A DNA stretch of 64,000 bases from Candidatus Pelagisphaera phototrophica (GTDB taxonomy: Bacteria; Verrucomicrobiota; Verrucomicrobiia; Opitutales; Opitutaceae): positions 124,001 to 188,000 of the forward strand of contig NZ_CP076039.1 in NCBI RefSeq assembly GCF_014529625.1, written 5' to 3'. Below, one piece after another: positions 1-8,409 of this stretch (position 1 is the first letter of the stretch; every line of letters starts with the position of its first letter). The position numbers and the translations under genes were made by a program. The notes beneath the pieces were generated by a model. The model was not told where the DNA came from and did no database searches. It saw nothing but the letters and a program-made list of their open reading frames with translations.

Positions 1-408
1 TTCCTTGAAAATACCGTTACCTGTTTGATTGCCACCGACTCCATAGGACGCGTCGAGGAGCACAATGGCGGGTACGAAGACTGGCTAACAAAATGCCAAA
101 AACTCTCCGATCGATCAGCCGTTCCGAAAAAGGGAACTCGCAGCGACTGGAAAACACGACCTCCCAAATTTTCCAAGAAGGACCAGCAAGAACTCGATTC
201 TATCCCTGAGATGATCGATGCTATTGACAAAAGACGGGCCCAAATCGCTCATAAGTTGGCAGATCCACAAACCTATAAAAACGATCCAACCTACGCAGAA
301 ACATCAAAGCGGGAACTCGTAGAGCTCGACGTGGAATCCGATCGAGTATTCGCGCGATGGGAAAAGCTAGAAATCATGAAAGAGTCGATTGAAAAAGGCG
401 GAAACTAA
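1..408 (+). CDS. ABC-F family ATPase (Uup-like), C-terminal end only
   Basis: The reading frame is open from base 1, so this is the 3' end of a gene that begins outside the window. The first visible residues (FLENTVTCLI, then GGYEDWL) match the end of the second ABC domain of ABC-F proteins, which normally reads as a D-loop/H-switch region followed by a 'G.Y.dyl' turn. The rest is a Lys/Glu-rich region ending in a predicted helical hairpin (about residues 55-130) like the Uup C-terminal domain that binds DNA or ribosomes. ABC-F proteins are soluble ATPases that act on the ribosome. The TTG at 25 is only an internal codon, not the start. Which ABC-F subgroup this is cannot be decided from the tail alone. 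Confidence 0.8.
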   Translation, partial: FLENTVTCLIATDSIGRVEEHNGGYEDWLTKCQKLSDRSAVPKKGTRSDWKTRPPKFSKKDQQELDSIPEMIDAIDKRRAQIAHKLADPQTYKNDPTYAETSKRELVELDVESDRVFARWEKLEIMKESIEKGGN

Positions 409-548
409 AAGGTGTCTTTCGATTTTCCATTCTTCAGTTTTCTGAGCCATTCTACCTTTGAAGGTGCCGCTATTCCGAACCGTACTCATCGATTCACTAG
501 AGATTGGCGCCTGTTGGGGATAGAGTCAGTGAGTCTTTTTAGCGCCGC

Positions 549-883
549 CTAAACTTGATCTGAGAGCTCAGATTTTTCCATAGATCTCGCAAACATATGG
601 GATTCATTCAAGGCCCGATCATCCTGGCTTACCAGCGCCTCTCTTTTTCTGCGCCTTTCGTTTTGCCTAATTTGGTCCAGAGCGGCCCATCTAACACTCG
701 CAAAAAGCAGTGATATCGTATTTTCGTTCTCATGATGGTTGGATTTCCGATACCGTCGGGAAGCATCCTGGACGAGTCCTCCGCATCGGCTTGGTTGGGC
801 ACAAACTGTCTGGCAAATAGCAATATCTTTGATCCGTATTGGTCGAAAATAGTCTTCCAATCAGCTGTTTCGAAATTTTCCAC
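549..883 (-). pseudogene. ECF RNA polymerase sigma factor, frameshifted and truncated
   Basis: The start (ATG at 883) encodes a normal sigma-70 region 2 beginning: FDQYGSKILLFARQF, then NQADAED. The frame is then lost and the homology continues in another frame from about 777 with LVQDASRRY, LLFASVRWAALDQIR and a basic RRRKRE stretch. One missing base near 775-781 explains the break. The expected order NQADAED-LVQDA matches ECF factors found in Verrucomicrobiota and Planctomycetes. After the basic stretch the frame stops at 549 without a recognisable region 4, so the promoter -35 binding domain is also missing. Both defects make it non-functional as a sigma factor. No anti-sigma factor gene is seen next to it. 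Confidence 0.7.
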
Positions 884-1049
884 GCAAATTGTCGTCTCCT
901 GACCTCCGCAAACTAGTCGTTGCCGATCGCTAATCTCGTCTAAAAATCTTTACTCTTCAACTCCCTGAAGCAGTTTATACGCTGGATTAGAGTAACCATC
1001 AATTCCGCAAAGTTTATTCCACTTCGAATGGATTCTCAACTAGCGATCG

Positions 1050-1898
1050 CTAGAACTGCCCCGTTTCCAGCATGACCAGTGTGCAGGCTTCCTCGGTCAG
1101 TATCCCCGCAGTCTCGAACTGCCGCTTGCTCTCCATCGACTCTGTACCAGGATTGAATATAACCCTTTTTGTTTTCGCTGCGACCAGTTCGGGCATAACT
1201 TGCAACTGTCGATGGGGAGACAGATAGAGAGTGAGTGTGTCCAACGGTTCCCAATAATCAGCTATTTTGCGCAGACATGGGACTCCCAATATCACTCCAT
1301 CTCTTTGGGATACAGGCACAACCGAATGACCAAGGTCCATCAATTTAATTTGAGCCCGGTTGGAATATCGATCTGGCTTTGAACTAGCTCCGATAATCCC
1401 GACAGTCTTGCTTTGATCGAATGCAATCAGTCGCTCCACACCGATACTATCAATTCGCTCGAGCTGTTCCCTCGCAAGGCGATTGCCAATTCGAATATCT
1501 GGCCGGATCTCGGCTAATGGTGCCAAAACAAATGCTCTCTCCAACATGGATGGGTGTGGAACCTTGAGACTCGCATCTTCAATCTCCAGATCACCAAAAA
1601 GGAGAATGTCTAAATCTAGAGTCCTTGGGCCCCAACGCTCATTTCGCAATCTCCCACAATCTTTCTCAATTCGAAGCAAAAGAGAGAGCAAACCATAAGG
1701 ATCCAGAGACGTCTCCAAACACAGTACTGCATTGAAGTACTTATCCTGAGAAACCGGACCCACAGGATCTGTTTTATAAATGGAGGAGACCGCCGTAACG
1801 CTAACTTCTTCAGAACTTGAAAGACCGTTAATAGCGTATTTCAGGAAACCCGAGCGGTCTCCCATATTGCTTCCGAGCCCTATGTAGGCTTCAACCAT
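1050..1898 (-). CDS. folK: HPPK (FolK) fused to a CoA-binding domain protein
   Basis: Residues 1-160 are 6-hydroxymethyl-7,8-dihydropterin pyrophosphokinase, which transfers pyrophosphate from ATP to the pterin alcohol just before FolP acts. Visible motifs are YIGLGSNMGDR at the N-terminus, the catalytic loop RWGPRTLDLDILLFG (86-100) with its metal-binding Asp pair, and the PHPSMLERAFVLAPLAE segment. Residues 163-282 form a second domain of the CoA-binding Rossmann type (YccU-like): KTVGIIGASSKPDRYSNRA, then NPGTES (249-254) and a closing EEACTLVML. HPPK alone is about 160 residues, so the extra 120 residues are a true in-frame fusion with no intervening stop. It is the last gene of the folate operon and overlaps folB by 8 bases. 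The role of the second domain is unknown. Confidence 0.85.
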   Translation of the reverse strand: MVEAYIGLGSNMGDRSGFLKYAINGLSSSEEVSVTAVSSIYKTDPVGPVSQDKYFNAVLCLETSLDPYGLLSLLLRIEKDCGRLRNERWGPRTLDLDILLFGDLEIEDASLKVPHPSMLERAFVLAPLAEIRPDIRIGNRLAREQLERIDSIGVERLIAFDQSKTVGIIGASSKPDRYSNRAQIKLMDLGHSVVPVSQRDGVILGVPCLRKIADYWEPLDTLTLYLSPHRQLQVMPELVAAKTKRVIFNPGTESMESKRQFETAGILTEEACTLVMLETGQF

Positions 1899-2256
1899 CT
1901 CTTGTCCTTGCTATTTCGATACCAAAAGAATCGAAACTTCCAGACACAGGGGCGTCGGGCTTCAGAACCTCAATCGTCACCGACTGCGCAATTGCAAATC
2001 GCTGAAATAATCGGCAAGAAAGCTCTTCCGCAAAGCTCTCGATCAAATCACACTCTGATACCTGCATCAACGAGTCACAAAGATCAAACACAGAGGAATA
2101 GTCTATAGTATCTTCAAGCTGATCACTTAGCCCTGCAGGCTTCAGGTCAGCCTCGATCTCGATTGAAATCCAATAACGCTGGGACCCGGACTTCTCCTCC
2201 TCCATTACGCCTATCGATCCCCAAAGCTCGATGCGATTTAGCTTAATCTTGTCCAT
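1891..2256 (-). CDS. folB: dihydroneopterin aldolase
   Basis: A 121-residue protein, the normal length for FolB. It converts 7,8-dihydroneopterin to 6-hydroxymethyl-dihydropterin plus glycolaldehyde. The N-terminal pattern IKLNRIELWGSIGVMEEEK matches the family signature 'I.l.gl.....iGv.e.E'. It has the central IDYSSVFDL segment (usual 'ldYa.v...i') and the active-site region LIESFAEELSCRLF, where the Glu of ESFAE and a later Lys (VLKPDAPV) are the conserved catalytic residues. It starts one base after folP ends and overlaps folK by 8 bases, so the three pterin genes are very likely translated in series from one message. Confidence 0.9.
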   Translation of the reverse strand: MDKIKLNRIELWGSIGVMEEEKSGSQRYWISIEIEADLKPAGLSDQLEDTIDYSSVFDLCDSLMQVSECDLIESFAEELSCRLFQRFAIAQSVTIEVLKPDAPVSGSFDSFGIEIARTRDG

Positions 2257-3117
2257 TCATTTCTTTCTAATCATATCCATCATTCGCACCGCTCTAACGT
2301 TTTCTCTCACATCGTGAACACGGACAAAATCGACCCCAACTGCGGCGGCAAACGCGGACGTCGCAAGCGTGGATTCAAGTCTATCTTTTAAACTAAGATT
2401 CATAGGAACCCCAGTAATTCGTTTCCTAGATGCCCCTATCATCAATGGAAACCCAAATGCCCTCAATTCTGATAGTCCACGTAATATCGCCATATCCTGA
2501 TCTCTAGTATCTGTAAATCCGATCCCAGGATCCAAAATAATTCGATCTTCTTCAACTCCCGCCTTTTCCGCCCTCAATATTGATTCTTCCCAGAAACGCT
2601 TAATCGAATCGAGAATACTGTTACTCCGCCAACCAAGTCTAGCATTGTGCATCAATATGCAACTCGCTTTATGCTCGGCAACAAGACCCGCCATTTCTGG
2701 GTCGCGGACAAAGCCCCAAACATCGTTCACAATGCCAGCCCCCGCATCCAGAGAGGCGCGAGCAACATCTAACTTGGTCGTATCGATGGAAATGGGCGGA
2801 AAAGACTCCTGGGTAGACAAAGCGCTTATAACGGGAACCACACGTGAAATTTCTTCATCGATGCTGACCTCCTCATAGCCAGGTCGCGTAGACTCACCTC
2901 CGATGTCCACAATATCGGCTCCTTGGTCCGCCAAGTCTTTCCCCTTCAAGACAGCCAATTCAACGTCCGCATACTCCCCTCCATCTGAAAAGCTATCAGG
3001 GGTCACGTTCAAAATACCAACAACGCCAGTCTGCTCACCAATCGACCATAAACCTTCCCCCAACTTGAGTTTAGTTGAATTCAAAGGAATTCCATTCTCC
3101 TCCCTTTCCCCCATCAT
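2257..3117 (-). CDS. folP: dihydropteroate synthase
   Basis: A 286-residue TIM-barrel enzyme that joins pABA to hydroxymethyl-dihydropterin pyrophosphate. The sequence carries the first signature GILNVTPDSFSDGGEY with the Asn/Thr/Asp/Ser loop, then ADIVDIGGESTRPGYEE, which are the two diagnostic sulfonamide-target loops. Later motifs are SIDTTK, VNDVWG, ILMHN, DPGIGFTDT and IGASRKR, then VRVHDV near the C-terminus. All substrate-binding loops are present, so it should be active. The first ATG overlaps the stop of the upstream pabC gene by four bases, a typical translational coupling. Downstream folB follows directly. Confidence 0.95.
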   Translation of the reverse strand: MMGEREENGIPLNSTKLKLGEGLWSIGEQTGVVGILNVTPDSFSDGGEYADVELAVLKGKDLADQGADIVDIGGESTRPGYEEVSIDEEISRVVPVISALSTQESFPPISIDTTKLDVARASLDAGAGIVNDVWGFVRDPEMAGLVAEHKASCILMHNARLGWRSNSILDSIKRFWEESILRAEKAGVEEDRIILDPGIGFTDTRDQDMAILRGLSELRAFGFPLMIGASRKRITGVPMNLSLKDRLESTLATSAFAAAVGVDFVRVHDVRENVRAVRMMDMIRKK

Positions 3118-3956
3118 TTTTCGAATACATTTAAACTCTCGAGTTCCGCCAACCGCAATTTCTCGGCTAACGAAACAACCAATTTTGATCCGATTGTTGC
3201 GAAAGTCTTGGAATAATCTGTTTGGATTTCTGAAACACTCACCAACCCTCTGCCTGAACTGGTCACAAATGCTTCATCCGCTCGTACGCATTCCTCAGGA
3301 AGAATATTGCCTTCCTCAACCCTGAGGCCTTGTTCACGGGCAATACTTAAAACCTGTCCCCGTATCACTCCGCTCAGTAACCCACATTCGTCTGAGGGGG
3401 TTTTTAGAAGACCATCTTTGACCACAAAGATGTTTGCTGTTGCGCATTCCGTTACGTAACCCGCTTCATTGATAAATAGACACTCGTCAAACCCATGTTC
3501 TTCGGCCCGTCTTTTCTCAATCAAGTTCTCCAAATAATTGAGCGTCTTATTATTCGTAGTGAATGCCTGCGATGACTTGATGACTGAAGAAAGCCTTATA
3601 CGGATTGCTCCTTGAGAGCTCGGATCCGTGGAGTCTCTCAAATATAGCACACAACTATCCTGTTGTTCGGTCTTAGTTAGAACGATTTTGAAGATTCCAT
3701 TCCGTACGCCATTCACTTCAAAGAGAGTTTTTGTCTGTCTGAGAATCTCGTTTCCCGAAAACGGCAACTTCATAGAGATCGCATCTGAGCTTCTTTTAAG
3801 GCGGTCTAAATGCTCTTTAAAAAAACAAGGCTTTAGATCTTGAAACTTGATCGTTTCAAATAGACCAAAGCCAAATGAAAATCCTTCACTCCTGACCCCC
3901 AAAGCAACTTTATCGCTTTCTACGAGTTCCCCATTAAGCACTATCTTATCTCGCAT
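3114..3956 (-). CDS. pabC: aminodeoxychorismate lyase, class IV aminotransferase fold
   Basis: I place the start at the ATG at 3956 (MRDKIVLNGELV), giving 280 residues and an 11-base overlap with pabB. A longer frame to 4046 adds a non-homologous leader inside pabB. The protein is a PLP-dependent fold-type IV enzyme: GFSFGFGLFETIKF near the start, the region around KTLNYLENLIEKRRAEE with the lysine expected to hold PLP, DECLFINEAGYVTECATANIF with the conserved Glu that binds the PLP pyridine nitrogen, and LLSGVIRGQVL. In this place it most likely splits 4-amino-4-deoxychorismate into pABA and pyruvate. Branched-chain aminotransferase activity cannot be excluded from sequence alone, but the operon argues for PabC. 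Confidence 0.85.
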   Translation of the reverse strand: MRDKIVLNGELVESDKVALGVRSEGFSFGFGLFETIKFQDLKPCFFKEHLDRLKRSSDAISMKLPFSGNEILRQTKTLFEVNGVRNGIFKIVLTKTEQQDSCVLYLRDSTDPSSQGAIRIRLSSVIKSSQAFTTNNKTLNYLENLIEKRRAEEHGFDECLFINEAGYVTECATANIFVVKDGLLKTPSDECGLLSGVIRGQVLSIAREQGLRVEEGNILPEECVRADEAFVTSSGRGLVSVSEIQTDYSKTFATIGSKLVVSLAEKLRLAELESLNVFEK

Positions 3957-5346
3957 CCCATTTTCCCTTTCCCAATGCTTCGAAGATAGCCTTAGCCTTA
4001 AGTAAGGTTTCTTCGTATTCAGATATCGGATCGCTATCCCATACAATTCCGCCCCCTACATTGAACGCTATTTCACTATCTTTAATCCTCATCGTCCTAA
4101 TCGCTATATTGAAATCCGCCCTTCCATCAAATCCAATATAGCCGATCGAGCCGGTATATATTCCTCTTTTCACCGATTCCAAGGCGTCAATAACTTCCAT
4201 CGCCCTTATTTTTGGGGTTCCCGTAATGGAACCACCTGGAAACATAGCTTCAATGCAGTCAATTGCGCCTCGCCCTTTAGCGATACGACCTTTTACTGTT
4301 GCCGTTTGGTGGATTACCGATGCATAGGTTTCCTGACCATAGAGCCCTTCGACTTCAATGGAACCCGGCTGGCAAACTTTGCCTAAGTCATTACGCTCCA
4401 GGTCAACAATCATCAATAATTCAGCTTTGTCCTTTTCCGATCTCGCAAGTTCCTCGCTAAATCTGTGTTCTTCGGCTTCAGATTCTCCTCTTGGACGCGT
4501 CCCTTTGATCGGTCTCGTTTCAACAAGTCCCTCTTCGTACTTTAAGAATCGCTCTGGAGATGAGGACAATATTTCTTCATCACCAAAATTCAGGTACGCC
4601 GCGTAGGGCGCTGGATTTGATTCCCTAAGTTTGCGATAAAGATCGATTCCACTTCCTTCAAACCTCGCCCTAAACTGATGGGAAAAATTAGCCTGGTATA
4701 TTTCTCCTTCGCGGATCAATTCCCTTAGTTTCCCTATCTGCTCGACATAGGAATCGCGGGTAAAGTTTGAGACGAGTTCTCCTACACCGAAAGACCTTAA
4801 ACTTTCCGAATCGGTCGCCCGGTCTACGAGTTTCCTCAACCTGTTTATGGACCTTTCCGGATTTTGCGAGCCCGGATCGGCCGATACATAAAGCACCTTC
4901 GAAGAGTGGTCCCAAACTAAAGCTGAATCATAAATTCCAAATCGATAGTCGGGCACATTCCGATCAGATTGCACCTTTAGAGTCGAAGGCTTCAATCGGC
5001 GGCCAAAGTCGTAGGAAAAATATCCCACTGCACCTCCACAAAACGGTTTCTGCTCCAACCGATTCTCAAACTCAGGCCCAAGCGACAGCTCGTTTCGCAA
5101 AAAATCAAAAGGGTTGCCATTGAAGAATTCTATTCCCCCATCGGTCCTCACTTCTTGAGTATCTCCATAGGAAACAATCTCTTTGATGGGATTCGTCACC
5201 AGTACCGAATACTGGCCAAAACCAAAACCATGAGAACCACTGTCAAGTAGGATAGTGCCTACTCGGTCTCGAATAGAATCCAGCACTCTTTCGACCGACA
5301 CATAGGTATCTAGTTTCTCAAATCGTGTCATTGAAAAGTTTCGCAT
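3946..5346 (-). CDS. pabB: aminodeoxychorismate synthase component I
   Basis: A 466-residue chorismate-binding enzyme that aminates chorismate using ammonia from PabA. The N-terminal part has the FCGGAVGYFSYDFGRRL motif shared by PabB and TrpE. The C-terminal catalytic half shows YQANFSHQF, SSSPERFLKYEEG, TRPIKGTRPRGE, IVDLERNDLGKVC, HQTATVKG, MFPGGSITGTPKIRAMEVIDALE and the closing NVGGGIVWDSDPISEYEET. The KGT lysine in TRPIKGT is the family nucleophile that marks PabB; TrpE has alanine there. So this is the folate enzyme and not anthranilate synthase. Two ATG codons (5346 and 5331) are possible; both overlap or touch the end of pabA. Confidence 0.93.
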   Translation of the reverse strand: MRNFSMTRFEKLDTYVSVERVLDSIRDRVGTILLDSGSHGFGFGQYSVLVTNPIKEIVSYGDTQEVRTDGGIEFFNGNPFDFLRNELSLGPEFENRLEQKPFCGGAVGYFSYDFGRRLKPSTLKVQSDRNVPDYRFGIYDSALVWDHSSKVLYVSADPGSQNPERSINRLRKLVDRATDSESLRSFGVGELVSNFTRDSYVEQIGKLRELIREGEIYQANFSHQFRARFEGSGIDLYRKLRESNPAPYAAYLNFGDEEILSSSPERFLKYEEGLVETRPIKGTRPRGESEAEEHRFSEELARSEKDKAELLMIVDLERNDLGKVCQPGSIEVEGLYGQETYASVIHQTATVKGRIAKGRGAIDCIEAMFPGGSITGTPKIRAMEVIDALESVKRGIYTGSIGYIGFDGRADFNIAIRTMRIKDSEIAFNVGGGIVWDSDPISEYEETLLKAKAIFEALGKGKWDAR

Positions 5347-5921
5347 AGACTCGCTTGAACCACAGCGTTGGCCAGCAATTGAAGTCCACTATCAGTGAGA
5401 ATCGCTTCGGGATGAAACTGGACCCCACAGATTGGATCTGTACGATGGGATATCGCCATTATTTCACCCTCTTGAGATTCAGCATCTACAAGGAATTCCA
5501 ATGGGAGAGAACTTCTTTCGACCAATAACGAATGATATCGAGTGACATTCATTGGACTTGAAATATCTTTGAATAGTCCTGTTCCCGTATGCGCTATCTG
5601 GCGAACCTTGCCATGCATAGGCTCGTCCGCTTTTACAATCCTTCCACCATAACATTGGGCTACTATCTGCATACCCAAGCAAATACCCAGTATTGGGATT
5701 CTGGATCTATACTTTGTCACCAAATCCATGCTCATCCCTGCACTCTCCGGTCTGCCAGGACCAGGAGAGATCACGATTAGGCGAGGATGCATCGATTCGA
5801 TTTTCTCAAGATCTAACTCGTCATTTCGAATCACTGCAGTCTCTTCTCCCAAGATCAGAAAGTATTGATAAAGATTATACGTGAACGAATCGTAGTTATC
5901 GACGAGCAGAATCATCTTCAA
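5328..5921 (-). CDS. pabA: glutamine amidotransferase of aminodeoxychorismate synthase
   Basis: A 197-residue class I glutamine amidotransferase supplying ammonia to PabB. It starts with ILLVDNYDSFTYNLYQYF, has the oxyanion loop ISPGPGRPESAG, the nucleophile elbow ILGICLGMQ with the catalytic Cys, and the CGVQFHPEAILT segment with the catalytic His and Glu. All three triad residues are present. The protein family is shared with TrpG, and one copy often serves both pathways. Sitting directly before pabB (19-base overlap) makes PabA the primary call. It begins one base after the NUDIX gene ends. Confidence 0.92.
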   Translation of the reverse strand: MKMILLVDNYDSFTYNLYQYFLILGEETAVIRNDELDLEKIESMHPRLIVISPGPGRPESAGMSMDLVTKYRSRIPILGICLGMQIVAQCYGGRIVKADEPMHGKVRQIAHTGTGLFKDISSPMNVTRYHSLLVERSSLPLEFLVDAESQEGEIMAISHRTDPICGVQFHPEAILTDSGLQLLANAVVQASLCETFQ

Positions 5922-5922
5922 T

Positions 5923-6426
5923 CTACCTACTACCTATCGACTCTTCAACGATCACCACTCCTGCATCGCTGGCCTCTTGGCACGATACGTGGATCGCATG
6001 AAACTCTTCCCCGTCTGGATCTAGCAATTTATCCGTCAAGATCAGTTTGTCCAGCCAGGGCATTTCCAGTTCGTCAAGATCTCCGATGTTGAAGAAATTG
6101 AACCTTCCTTCATCGATACTACTTGGAATGGATGAGAGTCGTTTCTTAATCTCATAAACGAACATCAGCCAATGCCCTGTTTCTTCATAGTCTTTTTCGG
6201 ATAGCATCGCTCTAAGTAACAAGTCGGAATCTTTTAGTTCAATACCGATCTCCTCAAAAGCTTCTCTTCGTGCACATTCCACCGGAGACTCTCCCGTTTC
6301 CATCTCGAGCTTACCTCCGACAGCACACCAGAGACCCGCGTTGGGGGCTCTTTTACGTTTAATCAGAAGCAATTGGCCCTGCACCGAGCGAAAATACAGC
6401 AACACGCCTACTCGATATCGACTCAT
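5923..6426 (-). CDS. NUDIX hydrolase, possible dihydroneopterin-triphosphate pyrophosphatase
   Basis: A 167-residue NUDIX protein. The box is intact: G(G)KLEMETGESPVECARREAFEEIGIE gives the Gx5Ex7REUxEExGU pattern with all metal-binding Glu residues (roughly residues 38-60). Before it are the usual strands (VGVLLYFRS, LLIKRKR) and the WCAVGGK turn. NUDIX enzymes split nucleoside diphosphates linked to another group; the exact substrate cannot be read from the box. It lies between yggS (4-base overlap) and pabA (1-base gap) in a folate operon that contains every pterin step after neopterin except the removal of pyrophosphate from dihydroneopterin triphosphate. That makes it a good candidate for that step. 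This last point is inference from position. Confidence 0.85.
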   Translation of the reverse strand: MSRYRVGVLLYFRSVQGQLLLIKRKRAPNAGLWCAVGGKLEMETGESPVECARREAFEEIGIELKDSDLLLRAMLSEKDYEETGHWLMFVYEIKKRLSSIPSSIDEGRFNFFNIGDLDELEMPWLDKLILTDKLLDPDGEEFHAIHVSCQEASDAGVVIVEESIGSR

Positions 6427-7124
6427 GCGTAATCACGCTTTCCAAACAGGGCGGTGCCAACCCTCACGATCGTGCTTCCCTCCAAAATTGCCTCCTGCAT
6501 GTCCCCACTCATTCCCATGGAAAGCTCAGGCAGGTCGACTTTGAACGATTCCGCGAGTTCTTCCCGACACTTTCTGAGGGATGCGAAGGACTTGCGAGCT
6601 ATATTCAGATCTGAGCTCAACGGCGCGATCGTCATCAAGCCATCTACTTTCAAATTCGGCTGGCTCAACGCCCGCTCCAAAAGTGCTGAAGCATCTTCCA
6701 AACGAGCTCCGGACTTGTTCGGGTCATTCCCCGTGTTAATCTGCAACAAAATCCTCAGATTGCGTTCTGCCTCCGCCGCATGACGTTGTAACAAATTCAC
6801 AATCTTTATTCTGTCTACGGATTGAATCCTGTAAAATCGCTCAGCAGCCTTCTTTACTTTATTGCTCTGCAACGGCCCAATCAACTCCCAAAAGATTTCC
6901 TCATCAGCGTCGTCCATCTTGGAAAGCGCCTCTTGCACCCTATTTTCTCCTACCGATTTCAGGCCAGATCGATAGGCGAATCGCACAGCGTCCAAAGGAT
7001 GGTTCTTAGTCACAGGCAGCAATTGAACCGCATTCGAGGAGCGGCCAGCCACCATCGCAGATTGCTCAATTCGCCCCCTAACTTTTCTGAGATTTTCCTC
7101 GAAAACGTGGTAGTCAATAATCAT
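6423..7124 (-). CDS. PLP homeostasis protein (YggS/PLPBP family)
   Basis: A 233-residue single-domain PLP-binding protein with the alanine-racemase N-terminal barrel. The PLP lysine sits in LLPVTKNHP; other family motifs are VGENRVQEAL, WELIGPLQSNK (usual 'WHFIGhLQsNK'), SVDR, LLQINTGNDPNKSGA, GLMTIAPL and LSMGMSGDMQEAILEGSTIVRVGTALFG. These phosphate-binding residues (SMGMSGD, RVGTALFG) are all there. The family buffers free PLP and keeps amino-acid and PLP pools balanced; no catalytic reaction is established. As first gene of the folate operon it sits upstream of PabC, which is PLP dependent. Start is the only ATG near the divergent promoter region. Confidence 0.92.
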   Translation of the reverse strand: MIIDYHVFEENLRKVRGRIEQSAMVAGRSSNAVQLLPVTKNHPLDAVRFAYRSGLKSVGENRVQEALSKMDDADEEIFWELIGPLQSNKVKKAAERFYRIQSVDRIKIVNLLQRHAAEAERNLRILLQINTGNDPNKSGARLEDASALLERALSQPNLKVDGLMTIAPLSSDLNIARKSFASLRKCREELAESFKVDLPELSMGMSGDMQEAILEGSTIVRVGTALFGKRDYA

Positions 7125-7163
7125 TAAAAACTCTTCTCTTTCAATTCAGGCCAAATTAGCTAA

Positions 7164-7169
7164 TATAAT
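7164..7169 (+). promoter_or_regulatory. possible -10 box for the LysR gene
   Basis: A perfect TATAAT hexamer lies 27 bases upstream of the LysR-type gene start in the 71-base space shared with the divergent folate operon. A weak -35 candidate (TTCAAT, 7140-7145) is 18 bases upstream. LysR regulators often bind such divergent gaps, so this gap may also control yggS-folK. No clear T-N11-A operator was picked out by eye. Confidence 0.35.
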
Positions 7170-7195
7170 AGGGTTTCCACTTCAACATCGCCGCT

Positions 7196-8086
7196 ATGCA
7201 AGTCGACAATTTTAAGATCTTCGTCGATCTCGTTGAAACGAAAAGCTTCTCGAAAGCTGCTCGCCTCAACGGAATCACTCAATCCGCTGTTAGCCAGCAG
7301 GCCCGAGCAATGGAGAAACACTTCGATAACCTTCTAATCGATCGCAGCATAAAGCAATTCCAACTTACCCGCGAAGGAAACCGCGTCTACCAGGCTGCGA
7401 AGGAGATTTTGCACGACTACGAAAAGCTGATGAGCGAGTTGATGGAAATGAGGAAAGTCATTAGCGGAACCATCCGTATTTCGACTATCTACAGCATCGG
7501 CCTCCACGAGCTACCACCGTTCATTAAGTCGTTTCTTACCGACTACCCTTCGGTGAATGTCCGAGTCGAATATCGTCGCTCCAATCTTGTCTACGAGGAC
7601 ATTCTTCACAACTCCGTGGACTTTGGACTCGTTGCCTTTCCCGAGAAAACGCGCCAGATCGAAATGATCCCGTTCAGAGAGGATCGCCTTGTAGCGATTT
7701 GTCACCCTGAGCACCCGCTCGCCAACCAGACAAGCGTAGATGTCGAAACGTTGGGAAACTACAAGTTTATCAGCTTCGATCCGGATATCCCGACTCGGAA
7801 AGCAGTCGACCAGATATTCCGCGAAAACAACATTGAAACCGAGCCCGTAATGGAGTTCGACAATATCGAGACCGTCAAGCGGGCAGTGGAAATCGATGCC
7901 GGCATCGCGATCGCGCCACAAGCAACGGTTGCTCAAGAAGTGAAGCAAGGAACGCTCGCTTCCATCACTCTCAATGGAACCGGATTCAACCGCCCTCTCA
8001 CAATCCTCCACCGCAAAGGGAGAATACTAACCCCAGCAATGAGAAAATTCATCAAGACCCTTACTGGCAAAGAGCTACCGGACTGA
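7196..8086 (+). CDS. LysR-type transcriptional regulator
   Basis: A 296-residue regulator. The N-terminal winged helix-turn-helix is clear: FKIFVDLVETKSFSKAARLNGITQSAVSQQ (residues about 6-35), followed by LLIDRSIKQFQLTREG and the linker helix (YQAAKEILHDYEKLMSELMEM). Residues about 90-290 are the periplasmic-binding-protein-like effector domain, beginning GTIRISTIYSIGLHELPPFIKSF, with VDFGLVAFP and DAGIAIAPQATV characteristic of the CysB/CbbR-like branch. The ligand cannot be told. It is divergent from the folate operon, and LysR members commonly regulate the neighbouring divergent gene. A strong terminator hairpin follows. Confidence 0.92.
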   Translation: MQVDNFKIFVDLVETKSFSKAARLNGITQSAVSQQARAMEKHFDNLLIDRSIKQFQLTREGNRVYQAAKEILHDYEKLMSELMEMRKVISGTIRISTIYSIGLHELPPFIKSFLTDYPSVNVRVEYRRSNLVYEDILHNSVDFGLVAFPEKTRQIEMIPFREDRLVAICHPEHPLANQTSVDVETLGNYKFISFDPDIPTRKAVDQIFRENNIETEPVMEFDNIETVKRAVEIDAGIAIAPQATVAQEVKQGTLASITLNGTGFNRPLTILHRKGRILTPAMRKFIKTLTGKELPD

Positions 8087-8106
8087 CCCGTAAATCCGAA
8101 AAAAGT

Positions 8107-8143
8107 GAGGCCGGCGAAAACCCCTTAACGCCGACCTCGGTTT
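8107..8143 (+). terminator. rho-independent terminator after the LysR gene
   Basis: A 10-bp stem, GAGGCCGGCG (8107-8116) with CGCCGACCTC (8129-8138, one G-U pair), encloses a 12-base loop and is followed by GGTTTTC. On the other strand the stem is followed by an A-rich/T-rich tract as well (ACTTTTTTCGG), so it may also end the metH message. From here to 8409 (about 270 bases) I see no gene. Confidence 0.75.
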
Positions 8144-8409
8144 TCTGCTCCTGCAAAAAGTCACAGCTCACAACAATACTACAATGAATGTTTGGATCCC
8201 AGAGCATCGGATGCGCCAAAACTCAGCTTGGGTCGCCAATTCATCAATCTAATGCACAATTGGGGGCTTTGAACGAAATCATCCCACAATTCGCGCCCTC
8301 AGATACTCGAACTCCCCCCGAGCGTTGATCAAATTGAACCTTTCGTGACCCTCAGAGCTCAAAAGGTCCCTCTGACTAACGAGCCTCGCTTAAGAAAATT
8401 TCCCTACTC

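Noticed and set aside
1036-1254. 72-residue minus-strand frame
   Set aside because: Lies inside folK in another frame and has no similarity.
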